A stretch of DNA of 64,000 nucleotides from Chryseobacterium vrystaatense (GTDB lineage: Bacteria; Bacteroidota; Bacteroidia; Flavobacteriales; Weeksellaceae), in assembly GCF_000737765.1 (NCBI RefSeq), contig NZ_JPRI01000007.1:186001-250000 (forward strand). Reading direction: 5' to 3'. Below are positions 17,984-27,214 of the stretch, piece after piece (position 1 is the first letter of the stretch; each line of letters starts with the position of its first letter). The notes under the pieces are model-generated. The model saw only the letters and a program-made list of their open reading frames with translations, was not told the origin of the DNA and did no database searches. Made by a program: the position numbers and the translations under genes.

Positions 17984-18148
17984 TTATGACTCTTCATTTT
18001 TTGGCTTAAAGTTTCTTCCGGCACCTTGTCTTAGGAATGTGATTTTTCCTTGTGTCTGCTTAGCTTTTTCAAGAACTTCCAAAGCTTTTGTTCGTTCGTT
18101 CATTTTACCTGCGTGTGTTATACCACCTTGATTTTCACTTTTTTTCAT
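17984..18148 (-). CDS. Small basic protein (54 aa), unknown
   Basis: ATG 18148 opens 54 codons: MKKSENQGGITHAGKMNERT, then a helical stretch ALEVLEKAKQTQGK and a basic tail ITFLRQGAGRNFKPKNEES. The composition is sensible (charged helix, Gly-rich ends, no rare-residue clusters), which argues for a real gene. No family recognised; a nucleic-acid-binding or toxin-antitoxin role is possible but not shown. A second in-frame ATG at 18103 could also start it. Confidence 0.5.
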   Translation of the reverse strand: MKKSENQGGITHAGKMNERTKALEVLEKAKQTQGKITFLRQGAGRNFKPKNEES

Positions 18149-18542
18149 ATATCAAGATAGTGAAAATAATTGACAAAAGCAAATATTAATCAATCTCTGT
18201 TTTTTGGGTACTGATATTTTGTGGGTTGCTGTAATGGTTTTGTTTTTGTTAAATCATCTGAATTTTAGTTATCATTACAACTGCTCGCAGGGAGCTTTAA
18301 GAAGAGTAAACAGCTTCTCAGATGTCTGTAGGCTTGCCGGAAGAGGGTAGAGGCGGTTGGTGAACGGGCTGGAGGTACTTATATAAGGGGGTAAAGAAAA
18401 GTTCATCTGAATAGAAATTCCATTGATGCAAAGGGGCATAGAATCACACGCTACAATCGAATGTGGTAGCGAGGTATAAATTTAAGAAAAACGGAATGGT
18501 TACAAAGTGGGTTAGCTTGCAGACGAGTATCTTTACAGTCTG
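18149..18542. other. Intergenic stretch downstream of the lanthipeptide cluster
   Basis: About 390 bases without a convincing gene. It holds the flanking repeat at 18391-18436 and, just after the cluster's last stop codon, a hairpin with GCAGAC (18511-18516) pairing with GTCTGC (18538-18543). No T run follows it, so it is at most a weak terminator. Confidence 0.45.
18391..18436 (+). repeat. Cluster-flanking direct repeat, left copy
   Basis: GTAAAGAAAAGTTCATCTGA and the following bases to AAAGG match 31122-31167 at most positions in the same orientation. Preceding words GAACGGGCTGGA and GAACAGGCTGGA also match. The two copies bracket the whole lanthipeptide cluster, about 12.7 kb apart. Confidence 0.55.
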
Positions 18543-20744
18543 CTACCCTCCAAGTTCCAGTTGGTTTTTCACTAATTTAAAATAGGTTGCTTTATTTTGA
18601 ACCAATTGCTGATGACTGCCCTGTTCTACGACTTCACCATTCTTTAATACGATAATTTGATCTGCATTTTTTACAGTAGAAAGACGATGGGCTATGATGA
18701 CAACCGTTTTCTCTTTAAAGAAATCCTGTAAATTGTCATGTATCGTTCTTTCGTTTTCAGAATCCAATGCACTGGTTGCCTCATCAAAAAAGATATAATG
18801 AGGGTTTTTATATACCGCTCTTGCAATTAGGATTCTTTGCCTTTGTCCTCCTGAAATACCGTTGCCCGCTGCGCCAATTTTGGTATTTAAATTGAGAGGA
18901 AGCTTTTCTACGAAAGATGTAATATTAGAAATAAATAATGATTTTTCAAGCTTCTCATAATTGATGTTTTCATCACCGGTTGCAATATTTCTTTCAATGG
19001 TATCAGAGAATATAAACCCATCCTGCATGACAACACCACAGTTTTTTCTCAGATCTTCAGGAGAAATATCATTAATATTCAAATGATTAAATTCTATATC
19101 ACCCTCTACTGGTTCATAAAATTTCAGCAGCATTTTCATGAGGGTAGTTTTGCCACTGCCACTTGCCCCTACAATAGCAGTGACTTTGCCCTCCGGGATA
19201 AAGATATTAATATCCTTAAGCACAAAAGGTGATTTGGGGCCTTCATATTGGAATGAAACATTCTTCAGATAAATTCCTTTTTCAATTCCGTTCTGGGTTG
19301 TGTATTTTTCACTGAGTAATGGAACATGATTTTCCTGTTCTTCTTCAGGATGGGTTTGTACTTCATTTAATCGGGTTAAACTCAATTTTGCATCCTGTAG
19401 TGATCTGAAAAAAGTGATCAGCTGGCTTACCGGAGTATTCATCTGCCCAATGATGTAAGAGACACTCAGAAGAGCACCCAGGGTCATATTGCCATGTACC
19501 ACAAATGATGAGGCAAGGAATGTAACCATGATATTTTTTATCTGATTAATGAATTCAAAACCGGAAAGCTGAATCTGATCCAGTTTTAAAATACGGATAT
19601 TGATTTTAAAAAGTTTCTGTTGGATTTTATTCCACTCGTTTCGTTTAAACTCTTCAAACTGGTTGAGCTTCATTTCTGAAACACCATTGATCATTTCGTA
19701 AATTGATTCCTGATTTTCGCTTCTTCGCTGAAATTTAAAATAGTCCAACATTTTGCGTTTTTTCATCCAATACAAAGACCAGATCACAGAAAACACAGTC
19801 AATGTCATGTAAACCAACAAAATTCTATAATCGTAATGCCACAGTACCCCAAAGAAAACAGAAAAAGTAATGATTGAAAATAATGTTATTAAACTTTGTG
19901 AAGTGAGAAAACTTTCAACCCTTTCATGATCCTGAATCCTTTGATTAAAATCTCCCATTAACTTCGTATCAAAGAACCGGATAGGAAGTTTCAGTAGTTT
20001 TTTGAGGAAATCTGAAATAATTTGTATGTTAATCTTTGTACCTACGACCAGCATGATCCAGTTCCGGAAAATTCCGAAAATAATATTGCCTAAAAAAAAT
20101 GTCAGTTGGGCCAATAAGATATAAGTAATAATAGACAGATCTTTTTTGGTGACACCGTCATCAATTAATTTCTGAGTCAGGAAGGGAAAAATGAGAGTGG
20201 TAAGTGTTCCCAGCAGCAGCAGCAGGAACATCCATGATATCTGTTTCTTAAAAGGTTTAAGATAATTAAACAGGTAGGCGGCCGAAAGTTTTTCTTCTTT
20301 GGGCGGAGTCTGTTGGTAAAACTCTTCTGTAGGTTCTAAGAATAAAGCAACTCCTTCCTCTCCGATCGAGATCCATGACTGCTTAAACTTTTCCTCCGAT
20401 AAAGAAATATAGCCATGCCCGGGATCGGCAATTTTGTATGTTCTTTTGCCGTTAAATATATTTTTTGAAACTTTATAAAGGACTACAAAATGATTCTGAT
20501 TCCAGTGAAGGATAAGAGGTAAAAAATTTTGATCAATATTTTCCGGCTTTAATGTACCTGCCATCGTTTTGAACCCAATTTTATGGGCAGCATCACTTAT
20601 TCCGAGCAAGGAGACTCCTTCCCGGGTAATATAGCTCATATTTCTCAGGTACTGTACACTATATTCTTTTCCGTAATGGGCTGCAACCATAGCAAGGCAT
20701 GCGGGCCCACAGTCCATCTGATCATGTTGTGGTAAGAAAATCAT
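18543..20744 (-). CDS. Lanthipeptide exporter with C39 leader peptidase (LanT-type ABC transporter)
   Basis: A 733-aa protein with three parts in order. The C39 peptidase (residues 1-140) has Cys12 in QMDCGPACL, His85 in NHFVVLY and Asp107 in ADPGHG. A membrane domain with about six spans (165-445) follows. The ATPase has Walker A GASGSGKTT, signature SGGQRQR, Walker B YIFFDEATSALD and the switch AHRLST. It is expected to cut the leaders after GG and export the modified core across the inner membrane. The precursors in this operon end their leaders in LKGG, which fits. It overlaps the LanB stop by 4 nt, so the genes are translationally coupled. Last gene of the operon. Confidence 0.95.
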   Translation of the reverse strand: MIFLPQHDQMDCGPACLAMVAAHYGKEYSVQYLRNMSYITREGVSLLGISDAAHKIGFKTMAGTLKPENIDQNFLPLILHWNQNHFVVLYKVSKNIFNGKRTYKIADPGHGYISLSEEKFKQSWISIGEEGVALFLEPTEEFYQQTPPKEEKLSAAYLFNYLKPFKKQISWMFLLLLLGTLTTLIFPFLTQKLIDDGVTKKDLSIITYILLAQLTFFLGNIIFGIFRNWIMLVVGTKINIQIISDFLKKLLKLPIRFFDTKLMGDFNQRIQDHERVESFLTSQSLITLFSIITFSVFFGVLWHYDYRILLVYMTLTVFSVIWSLYWMKKRKMLDYFKFQRRSENQESIYEMINGVSEMKLNQFEEFKRNEWNKIQQKLFKINIRILKLDQIQLSGFEFINQIKNIMVTFLASSFVVHGNMTLGALLSVSYIIGQMNTPVSQLITFFRSLQDAKLSLTRLNEVQTHPEEEQENHVPLLSEKYTTQNGIEKGIYLKNVSFQYEGPKSPFVLKDINIFIPEGKVTAIVGASGSGKTTLMKMLLKFYEPVEGDIEFNHLNINDISPEDLRKNCGVVMQDGFIFSDTIERNIATGDENINYEKLEKSLFISNITSFVEKLPLNLNTKIGAAGNGISGGQRQRILIARAVYKNPHYIFFDEATSALDSENERTIHDNLQDFFKEKTVVIIAHRLSTVKNADQIIVLKNGEVVEQGSHQQLVQNKATYFKLVKNQLELGG

Positions 20745-23700
20745 ACTTTTAAATTTAATTTTCCATTCATAGCTCTGTAATGTTTTTCAAGAACTCCATA
20801 AATTAAGAGTTCATTTTTTCGGGGCTCCAGTTTTGCAAATCTATTGATTGTCATATGTATAAAACTGGTTATTATATCTGTTCTTCCAATAAACTTTTTG
20901 ATGTCGGGGGCAAACCTGCTTATGTTATTTTCTATGATGCCATCGTATTCATTTCTATGATGAAGAAACTCTGAAAGGTGTTCAAAATCCTGACGGTAAA
21001 TGGAATCAATATCTTTTCTGGTCTTTTTATTGGCCTGAAATTCTGTCTGAAACGCATTGTATAAGTTGCCGAATAAATTAATCCTTGTATCGAGCGATAG
21101 CTGTAAGAAATTAAGATAATGATCAATATATTTGATTAAAATGAAATATTTCACTCTTTCATCTCCGGTAGGGTCTGCTTTAATTCTCTTTAAAAGCTCT
21201 ATAATAATCTCACTGTCCATTGTAAAGAAACTTTCAGCATTGATCATTAAATGATAGCCATACCTTTCGATTTCTCTTTCATAGGTTGAAATATCTATTT
21301 TTGAGATGTAATGGGTATCTGAATAGTATTTCAGCTTCTGATTAACAATGGACAGTATGTCTGAAAGTTTGGTTTTATTATTGTCATACTGAAATCGAAG
21401 CCTGATATGAAAATTAGGGTCGTAATACCTGATAAAAAACCATTTTTCTATCAAATTTTTCTTTTTTAAAGTTTCAATAAGAGAAGGTATTTCCGTTGCC
21501 AGCAGCTTATTGGCGGTTTCAATACCTAAATATATTTTAAAGAATACCCATTCGTTTGTAGGTATAAATTTCCTCTTTAATGATTTTTTAGGAGATACAA
21601 CTTCCAGACTGTTATTGCTTTTTTCGTTGATTATCGGAAAAATGTATTCATTATCATGTATTCCTTTATGGTTAAGGTTATAAAGAACTTCAATGAGTAT
21701 CAAGCTTTCTTTTTCATTGATAGCATCACGTACTATCTCCAGTAATATTTTATTCTCGGTGTCTATTAATAACTGATTATCACCGGAGTCTTTTAGATAA
21801 ACATATCTTGGAATATTATAGTAGCTTTTTATCTTATTAAAATAAGAAAGGAGATCTTCATCATTTTTCTGAGGAAACAGATACTTTAGTTCAGAGGTGG
21901 TTATTCTCCAGGTAGCAGGGGAAAGGATAAGGTTTTTCCAGCTGATTCTGGGGAAATGATTATTGTATGAAAATATAAGCTGATCAAAATTTATGTGAAG
22001 ATATTCGGTAATGTTTTGACACTGCAGATCGCACAGAAAATGATAGATCGGCATAGAGTTGATATGAAAATTATGAGCATGAGAATTGTACAGTTTGATC
22101 ATGGATTTATGCTTCTGGCTCCATAATACTATTTTTCCATATCTCACTCCTGCGTAAATATCGTCTAAGTCTATATGAGATACCGTACTGTTCTTGGAAA
22201 TATAACCTAAAGTATATTCTCTTTTTATATTTCTGACCAAAAGATTACTGCTTCTGTTGTCTGGAATATAGTCGAATTCTGCTGAAATAGCATTCACATT
22301 ATTTTGGCTCTCGGATTTACTGATTTCGGAAGCTAAAGCCGCGGCTTCAGGGTCGAAACAGGTAAACCTCCCGATCAGATTTAAAGCGCTCACTCCTCCA
22401 ATGCCTTTGATTAATATCTTATTATCATCTACCACAGATACCATGGCGTGCAAGCTGTCCGGTAAATTAATATTATTCTCTGTTTTTTCTGTGTGAATTA
22501 AATTACGGAATTCATCATTACTGAGATCAATTTCAGAGAGTTTGCTATACTTTGCCTTAGCGAGAATATTGTTCCATATTCTTTTTATTTTTAAGCTGTG
22601 TTCTATTTGTTGATCTTCAGAGCCTTCTGCATTTACCTGTATTTTCTTTACCAGATCGGATTGGATGGCGTTATTGGAATTGTTTGAGTATCCTATTCCA
22701 ATTTCATTATCCAAAGCAATATTTAAAGGCATCAGATTCTCCCCATATCTTTCGGTGAACTTTTCTTTAAATTCATCCAATGTTTTATGAGTCTGCTGTT
22801 TTAAAGTAGTTAGTGCAGATAATATTTCTATTGCTTCTCTTATGTTTTTTTGTGTTTTTTCGGGTATGACAGGTACTATATCTGTATGTTTTAAATTACA
22901 GTTGATCACAAATTTCTTATTGTATGTAATTTCTAACTCGTCCAGTACATGGAAGATTTCTTCATAGTATTGTATGTTGTTGCCGATTTCTTTTTTTTCC
23001 AATGCAGCCAGGCTGTCATTGATTTTCTTTATTTTTTTGTGCAGTATATTGATTTCCGGATCATAGAGCAGGGGCTCTTTTTTTTCAAATAAATTAATGA
23101 TCTGCTGTAAAGGTGGTGTTTCATGGTTTAGGTAGAGCTGAAATTCTCCAATGAGCAGTTGAGCTTCAATCAAAGACGAAAGATATTCTTCAGCCTGTTC
23201 TATTTCTATAGAATCAACACTATCAAGAAGTAATGATACCAGGTCGGCAAATGATTTCGGGCTTTTAGTTTCACTGATAATTAAATCAAGGACCTCATTT
23301 CTTTCAAAAGAATTTAAAATATAATCTCTGGAGTCTTCCTTAGAATGGGTTACTTCAACATATCTGTATTCTTTTCCTATATTGTACAGGGTGTTATTAA
23401 TCACATAATCCTGCTGTTTGATGATATTCGGATTGTTATTTATTTTTCTGAGTATTTTAAATACAATGTTGAGATCTACGCTATAGAAAGGAATAAAGTT
23501 TCCACCACTATGGGTTGTGGATACTTCTTTTTCCAAATCAATGATTGAGTAGCTTGAAAACAGTCCGAAAGGGGTAGCCCGTGAGCATATTCTGATATAA
23601 TATTTTAAAATAGAAATAGCCAATTTTCTGTATTCTTTACTTTTATCTGTAACCGCATTCGAAAGATCGGCTTCAATTGCAGATTTCCATCTGTAAAATA

Positions 23701-23869
23701 ATTCAGGAGAAGCTAAAAATAAGGCGTCTTTAAAGATGGTATCATTATAAAGATAATCCATGAATGTATTGAGCTCATCTTCATGACGAGGTATCTTCAA
23801 CAAGTCGTTTAAAGTGTATAATGAGTTTCTGCAAAAAACAGTATTTAATATTTTTAATTTATTTTTCAT
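20741..23869 (-). CDS. Class I lanthipeptide dehydratase (LanB), full length
   Basis: A 1042-aa protein, full length for class I LanB (~1000 aa). The N-terminal glutamylation domain has the hallmark RICSRATPFGLFSSYS near residue 110 (consensus R.STR.TPFGLF). The C-terminal elimination domain (from about 772, SpaB_C/thiopeptide type) has FIRYYDPNFHIRLRF and TYEREIERYGYHLM, matching the conserved basic and His residues of NisB-type elimination domains. Known role: glutamyl-tRNA-dependent dehydration of Ser/Thr to Dha/Dhb in the precursor core. Both domains sit in one chain, unlike split LanBs. It overlaps the flavoprotein gene by 11 nt and the exporter gene by 4 nt. Confidence 0.93.
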   Translation of the reverse strand: MKNKLKILNTVFCRNSLYTLNDLLKIPRHEDELNTFMDYLYNDTIFKDALFLASPELFYRWKSAIEADLSNAVTDKSKEYRKLAISILKYYIRICSRATPFGLFSSYSIIDLEKEVSTTHSGGNFIPFYSVDLNIVFKILRKINNNPNIIKQQDYVINNTLYNIGKEYRYVEVTHSKEDSRDYILNSFERNEVLDLIISETKSPKSFADLVSLLLDSVDSIEIEQAEEYLSSLIEAQLLIGEFQLYLNHETPPLQQIINLFEKKEPLLYDPEINILHKKIKKINDSLAALEKKEIGNNIQYYEEIFHVLDELEITYNKKFVINCNLKHTDIVPVIPEKTQKNIREAIEILSALTTLKQQTHKTLDEFKEKFTERYGENLMPLNIALDNEIGIGYSNNSNNAIQSDLVKKIQVNAEGSEDQQIEHSLKIKRIWNNILAKAKYSKLSEIDLSNDEFRNLIHTEKTENNINLPDSLHAMVSVVDDNKILIKGIGGVSALNLIGRFTCFDPEAAALASEISKSESQNNVNAISAEFDYIPDNRSSNLLVRNIKREYTLGYISKNSTVSHIDLDDIYAGVRYGKIVLWSQKHKSMIKLYNSHAHNFHINSMPIYHFLCDLQCQNITEYLHINFDQLIFSYNNHFPRISWKNLILSPATWRITTSELKYLFPQKNDEDLLSYFNKIKSYYNIPRYVYLKDSGDNQLLIDTENKILLEIVRDAINEKESLILIEVLYNLNHKGIHDNEYIFPIINEKSNNSLEVVSPKKSLKRKFIPTNEWVFFKIYLGIETANKLLATEIPSLIETLKKKNLIEKWFFIRYYDPNFHIRLRFQYDNNKTKLSDILSIVNQKLKYYSDTHYISKIDISTYEREIERYGYHLMINAESFFTMDSEIIIELLKRIKADPTGDERVKYFILIKYIDHYLNFLQLSLDTRINLFGNLYNAFQTEFQANKKTRKDIDSIYRQDFEHLSEFLHHRNEYDGIIENNISRFAPDIKKFIGRTDIITSFIHMTINRFAKLEPRKNELLIYGVLEKHYRAMNGKLNLKV

Positions 23870-24776
23870 CAGAATAGAAAATGGTGTTTAGTTTTTTTAG
23901 ATTTAATATTTTTGCCTCATTAGTGGCTGAGGTATCATACAGGACAAATTCATCTATTCCATACTCCTCATGATACTCTTCAATGATTTGGGATAAGTTT
24001 TCAATCGTTACGTTTAAAATATTGAAACTTTCACTTTGATGCTGGTTGGGGTTTTGATCTTGAAGAACTTGACTCTCGTCTGTACAGAAGGCAATGGACA
24101 GTACCATTTTAACTTCTCTGCCATTTTTTTCAAAAAAAGCGGTTTTAAATTCTTTCAGTTTATCTTTGGTTGCCGATAGTTTTTTTCTGGCTCCATGAAA
24201 AGTAGAAACACAGTAGTTAAGATTTTTGGCAACAGCTAGATCCAGATAGTTAAAGTCTGATGAAAGATACCAGATATCTGGATTTTCACCTCCATAAGGT
24301 GGAATAACAAGTTTATTTTCCTTTAAATTATACTCATCATTGTTCAAAAGGCTGAGGATTTTATCAAGTTTCTCATCAAAAATTTCATTTTGTGGAGTGC
24401 TCAGCAGCTTATCATTGGTAAGTTCCATGACTTTCACGCTTTCCGGTGCTCCTTTGGCCAGTCCAAGTTCTATTCTTTTGTAGTAAATATTATTTAAAAG
24501 TCTGAAATTTGTTGCAATAATATAAGGGGAATGCATGGAAATTAAAGAACCTGCAGACCCTACCAAAATACGTTCAGTCATTCCGGCTACTATGGAAATT
24601 ATAATTTCCGGATTGGTATATGAAACATTAGGGATCGGTAAGTGATGCTCTCCAAGCCAAAATCTATTGAATCCATATTCTTCTGCCTGGGAGGCATAAG
24701 TAATAATTTGCTCTATGATTTCCAGGCTGTTTAAATCACCCCTTCTCCCAAAATCTAAAATTCCTAATTTTATCAT
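23859..24776 (-). CDS. Luciferase-like (LLM class) flavin-dependent oxidoreductase in the lanthipeptide operon
   Basis: A 305-aa TIM-barrel protein. It has the N-terminal strand KLGILDFGRRG, FNRFWLGEHHLP (the EHH of LLM proteins), GSAGSLISMHSPYIIATNF and RIELGLAKGAPES, all typical of the MsnO8-like LLM family. The usual cofactor is FMN or F420. Because it lies between the LanC and LanB genes with a 2-12-nt gap or overlap on each side, it probably tailors the peptide. Known LLM enzymes in lanthipeptide pathways reduce dehydroamino acids to D-residues, and others oxidise substrates; which applies here cannot be read from sequence. The chain is slightly shorter than many LLMs (~330 aa). Confidence 0.88.
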   Translation of the reverse strand: MIKLGILDFGRRGDLNSLEIIEQIITYASQAEEYGFNRFWLGEHHLPIPNVSYTNPEIIISIVAGMTERILVGSAGSLISMHSPYIIATNFRLLNNIYYKRIELGLAKGAPESVKVMELTNDKLLSTPQNEIFDEKLDKILSLLNNDEYNLKENKLVIPPYGGENPDIWYLSSDFNYLDLAVAKNLNYCVSTFHGARKKLSATKDKLKEFKTAFFEKNGREVKMVLSIAFCTDESQVLQDQNPNQHQSESFNILNVTIENLSQIIEEYHEEYGIDEFVLYDTSATNEAKILNLKKLNTIFYSDEK

Positions 24777-24787
24777 ACTGAATATGT

Positions 24788-25942
24788 TTAAATTAAAAAT
24801 ATTTTACTCCAATCGCTGATTCTTTTGTCTGCTGAATTTATGGTAAGAATCGCTGCCGGATAACCAAAAATAAGGCTCATTTTATTTTCCTGAAGAACCA
24901 GAGTGTCATTCCTTAAAAAATCTACGGTCTGGTCATGCCAATATTGATAAGCTTCTCTGAAATTATCGTTCCCTGTATGGTCATAGATGTTTTTATACAT
25001 CATTGCTACTCCGGATGTGCCGTGGCAGAAATGAAAATCCTGTATACCTGTTGTATTAAAAGTTCTTCGTTTGGTGGTTTCTGAAGCTATTTTCTCTGCA
25101 TCTATTTTCTCAAAATGGGTAAGAGGAGCGGATCTGTATAGCGTATTCACCACAGACAAATCACTGTTGCACCATCCTAATCTGTTGTTTTTATGGGTTA
25201 TCATTTGATGATCTTCTAAAAACTTATTGTAAGGGAAATATAATGTTGAATCTTCTATCATGTACTCTTTACAGTGTTCGGATAGGATTTCTATACATTT
25301 AGCTCTTATGATCCGGGCCTGTTCATTTTTAGGGTTGATCTGCAGATACAGGTCTATTATATGAAGGATAGCAGATATTCCATGCGCCAGCCCGAAGTTG
25401 AGTCCTTTGTTGTACAAATCGTCTGTATTGTTGTAAAAGGCGAGTTTCTGGTTGTTAATGTTATTGTAAATCTCATTGATAATAATGTCGGATTTTTTTA
25501 CATCATTAATTTGAATGAAATAATAAAGAATTCCCATGCTTCCACCTAAGTAATCGAATACGTTGTTTTGGACGTGAATGAGAGCTTTATCCAGAAGATA
25601 ATCATTGATGTCACTTATTTCATTATCCAGTTCATCTCCTAACAGTTCATGCTTTTTCAATTCATGAGCCATTACTCCAAAACCAGATAGACCACTGAGA
25701 ATACACGGTGATACTGAAATAAATTTTTTCTGACTTGATATGTTTTCCAAAACGAGATTAAGGATCTCGTATAGGGTAGAGATATTTTTTTCATCCTCAT
25801 ATATTTTATTGATATAGGTGAGATAATAAACAATACCTAATTTACCTTCAAACAGGCCGTCATCTTCCAATTCATTATAATCATAATGATATAAATAATC
25901 ATTAAACTTTTTGGTCGTTTTTTCAATACTGTTATTTGCCAT
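24788..25942 (-). CDS. LanC lanthipeptide cyclase with zinc ligands
   Basis: A 384-aa alpha-toroid protein with the LanC motifs in order: LNFGLAHGIS (His187), RLGWCNSDLSV (Cys258) and FHFCHGTSGVA (Cys306-His307). In NisC the zinc ligands are Cys284, Cys330 and His331, so Cys258, Cys306 and His307 are the equivalents. The second motif lacks the usual YGxPG after WC, a modest departure. Role: adds core Cys thiols to Dha/Dhb to form lanthionine rings. It starts 2 nt after the stop of the second LanC-like gene, so the two are co-translated and may form a complex with LanB. Confidence 0.92.
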   Translation of the reverse strand: MANNSIEKTTKKFNDYLYHYDYNELEDDGLFEGKLGIVYYLTYINKIYEDEKNISTLYEILNLVLENISSQKKFISVSPCILSGLSGFGVMAHELKKHELLGDELDNEISDINDYLLDKALIHVQNNVFDYLGGSMGILYYFIQINDVKKSDIIINEIYNNINNQKLAFYNNTDDLYNKGLNFGLAHGISAILHIIDLYLQINPKNEQARIIRAKCIEILSEHCKEYMIEDSTLYFPYNKFLEDHQMITHKNNRLGWCNSDLSVVNTLYRSAPLTHFEKIDAEKIASETTKRRTFNTTGIQDFHFCHGTSGVAMMYKNIYDHTGNDNFREAYQYWHDQTVDFLRNDTLVLQENKMSLIFGYPAAILTINSADKRISDWSKIFLI

Positions 25943-25944
25943 AT

Positions 25945-27117
25945 CTATATTAAAAAGTATTTTAAAAAGAAAAGATGTTCATTTTCCATTTGTAAATCAG
26001 CTGTAATTAAGCTGATTCCTATTCCAATGATTCCCTGTGAAAAAGAAAGGTGAAGTTCTTCAAGATCACTGTTGAAATGTGTAGAATAACCTGCCCAGGG
26101 AGTTTCATTTTGATTTGAATCTAAGATCTTTTTATGCCAGAAATCAGCATTTTCCAAATATTCTGTTTTTCCTGTATATTGGTAGAATGTTCTCATCAAT
26201 GAGTACAGACCTGAATATCCGTACAATAAGCTTGCGTCTGTCAATTCATTTTCAATAACATCCCGTTTATTAATGAAATGTATTATTGTTTCATTGGACA
26301 AATCAAGATAATCATCATTATTCAATATTTGTGAAGCGTGATACAGTATGAATGCAATTCCCAGATCACCATAGCATATATTTGAATAATTTATATAATT
26401 CTGCTGAATTGAATCAAATGGAAATATGTTGGTACTATTATCGTCTGTTGTTTTGTTGCTGATCAGATAATGAAGAGCTCCTGTAAGAAGTTCAAGACAT
26501 TTTTCCTTTTCAAAATCCCTTTTATAACAATACAATAAGAACTGACAGGTGCCTGCTATTCCATGCATGATACCGAGTTCATTGGATGGTCTTCCCCAAA
26601 GAAAATTATAATTCCATCTGATGGATGAACCTTCTTTTACTGCCAGGCTGTCAATAGTGTTGATAACAGTTTTGAGTTCTTTTTCAAAATTTTTGTCTTC
26701 CATTCTTTGAAAAAGATAATAACCTATCCTAACGCATCCATTAACGCTATCTATATTTTTTTCTTCAATTTTAGTCTGCAAAAATTTGAGAGCCCAATGA
26801 TCGTAACTTTCCAGGTAGTCATTAACATCTTCATCGATGACTGCCTTTTTTTTATAATAATATAAGACGTGCACTATTTCACACATATCTAAAATTAAAG
26901 AATCACCATCATAAGTCTCATTAATACTTGATAAACTAAGATTGAGGTAATCTCCGGACATTTCCAGAAACTCTTCCTTTTCCGTATATAAATGATAATA
27001 GTAGTAAAATAGAGAAGCCCCCAGAATTCCTTTATTTAATCCAACTTCCTTTAAAATGGAAATGTTTTTTTCCAACGCATCGGCTATTTTTGAGAGCTCA
27101 AGTTCATTAATTTTCAT
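25945..27117 (-). CDS. Second LanC-like protein lacking two zinc ligands
   Basis: A 390-aa protein, the same length and fold pattern as its neighbour. The first motif, GIMHGIAGTCQF (His185), and the second, NICYGDLGIAF (Cys248), are kept. The third should be CHGxxG, but reads ASLLYGYSGLYS, so Leu298-Tyr299 replaces the Cys-His pair. Two of three zinc ligands are missing, so independent cyclase activity is unlikely (inference from NisC). It could be a scaffold, a regulator of ring pattern, or an immunity or recognition subunit paired with the intact LanC. First gene after the terminator-like hairpin behind the precursors. Confidence 0.87.
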   Translation of the reverse strand: MKINELELSKIADALEKNISILKEVGLNKGILGASLFYYYYHLYTEKEEFLEMSGDYLNLSLSSINETYDGDSLILDMCEIVHVLYYYKKKAVIDEDVNDYLESYDHWALKFLQTKIEEKNIDSVNGCVRIGYYLFQRMEDKNFEKELKTVINTIDSLAVKEGSSIRWNYNFLWGRPSNELGIMHGIAGTCQFLLYCYKRDFEKEKCLELLTGALHYLISNKTTDDNSTNIFPFDSIQQNYINYSNICYGDLGIAFILYHASQILNNDDYLDLSNETIIHFINKRDVIENELTDASLLYGYSGLYSLMRTFYQYTGKTEYLENADFWHKKILDSNQNETPWAGYSTHFNSDLEELHLSFSQGIIGIGISLITADLQMENEHLFFLKYFLI

Positions 27118-27148
27118 GGTTTAGATTGTTGTAAAATTAATTGCAGTT

Positions 27149-27187
27149 AAAAAAGCGAGGCAAATAAAATTATTTAATTACCTCGCT
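27149..27187 (-). terminator. Terminator/attenuator between precursors and biosynthesis genes
   Basis: On the minus strand AGCGAGG (27187-27181) pairs with CCTCGCT (27160-27154), with inner AAATAA/TTATTT pairing, followed by six T. It sits between the last precursor gene and the LanC-like gene. A leaky terminator here would give many precursor transcripts and few enzyme transcripts, as in other lantibiotic operons. Confidence 0.8.
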
Positions 27188-27214
27188 CAGGATACTTTTT
27201 TAAAAACTACATTT

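Noticed and set aside
14454..18542. attL/attR pair at the tRNA-Arg
   Set aside because: I searched by eye for a second copy of the tRNA 3' end and found none in the window.
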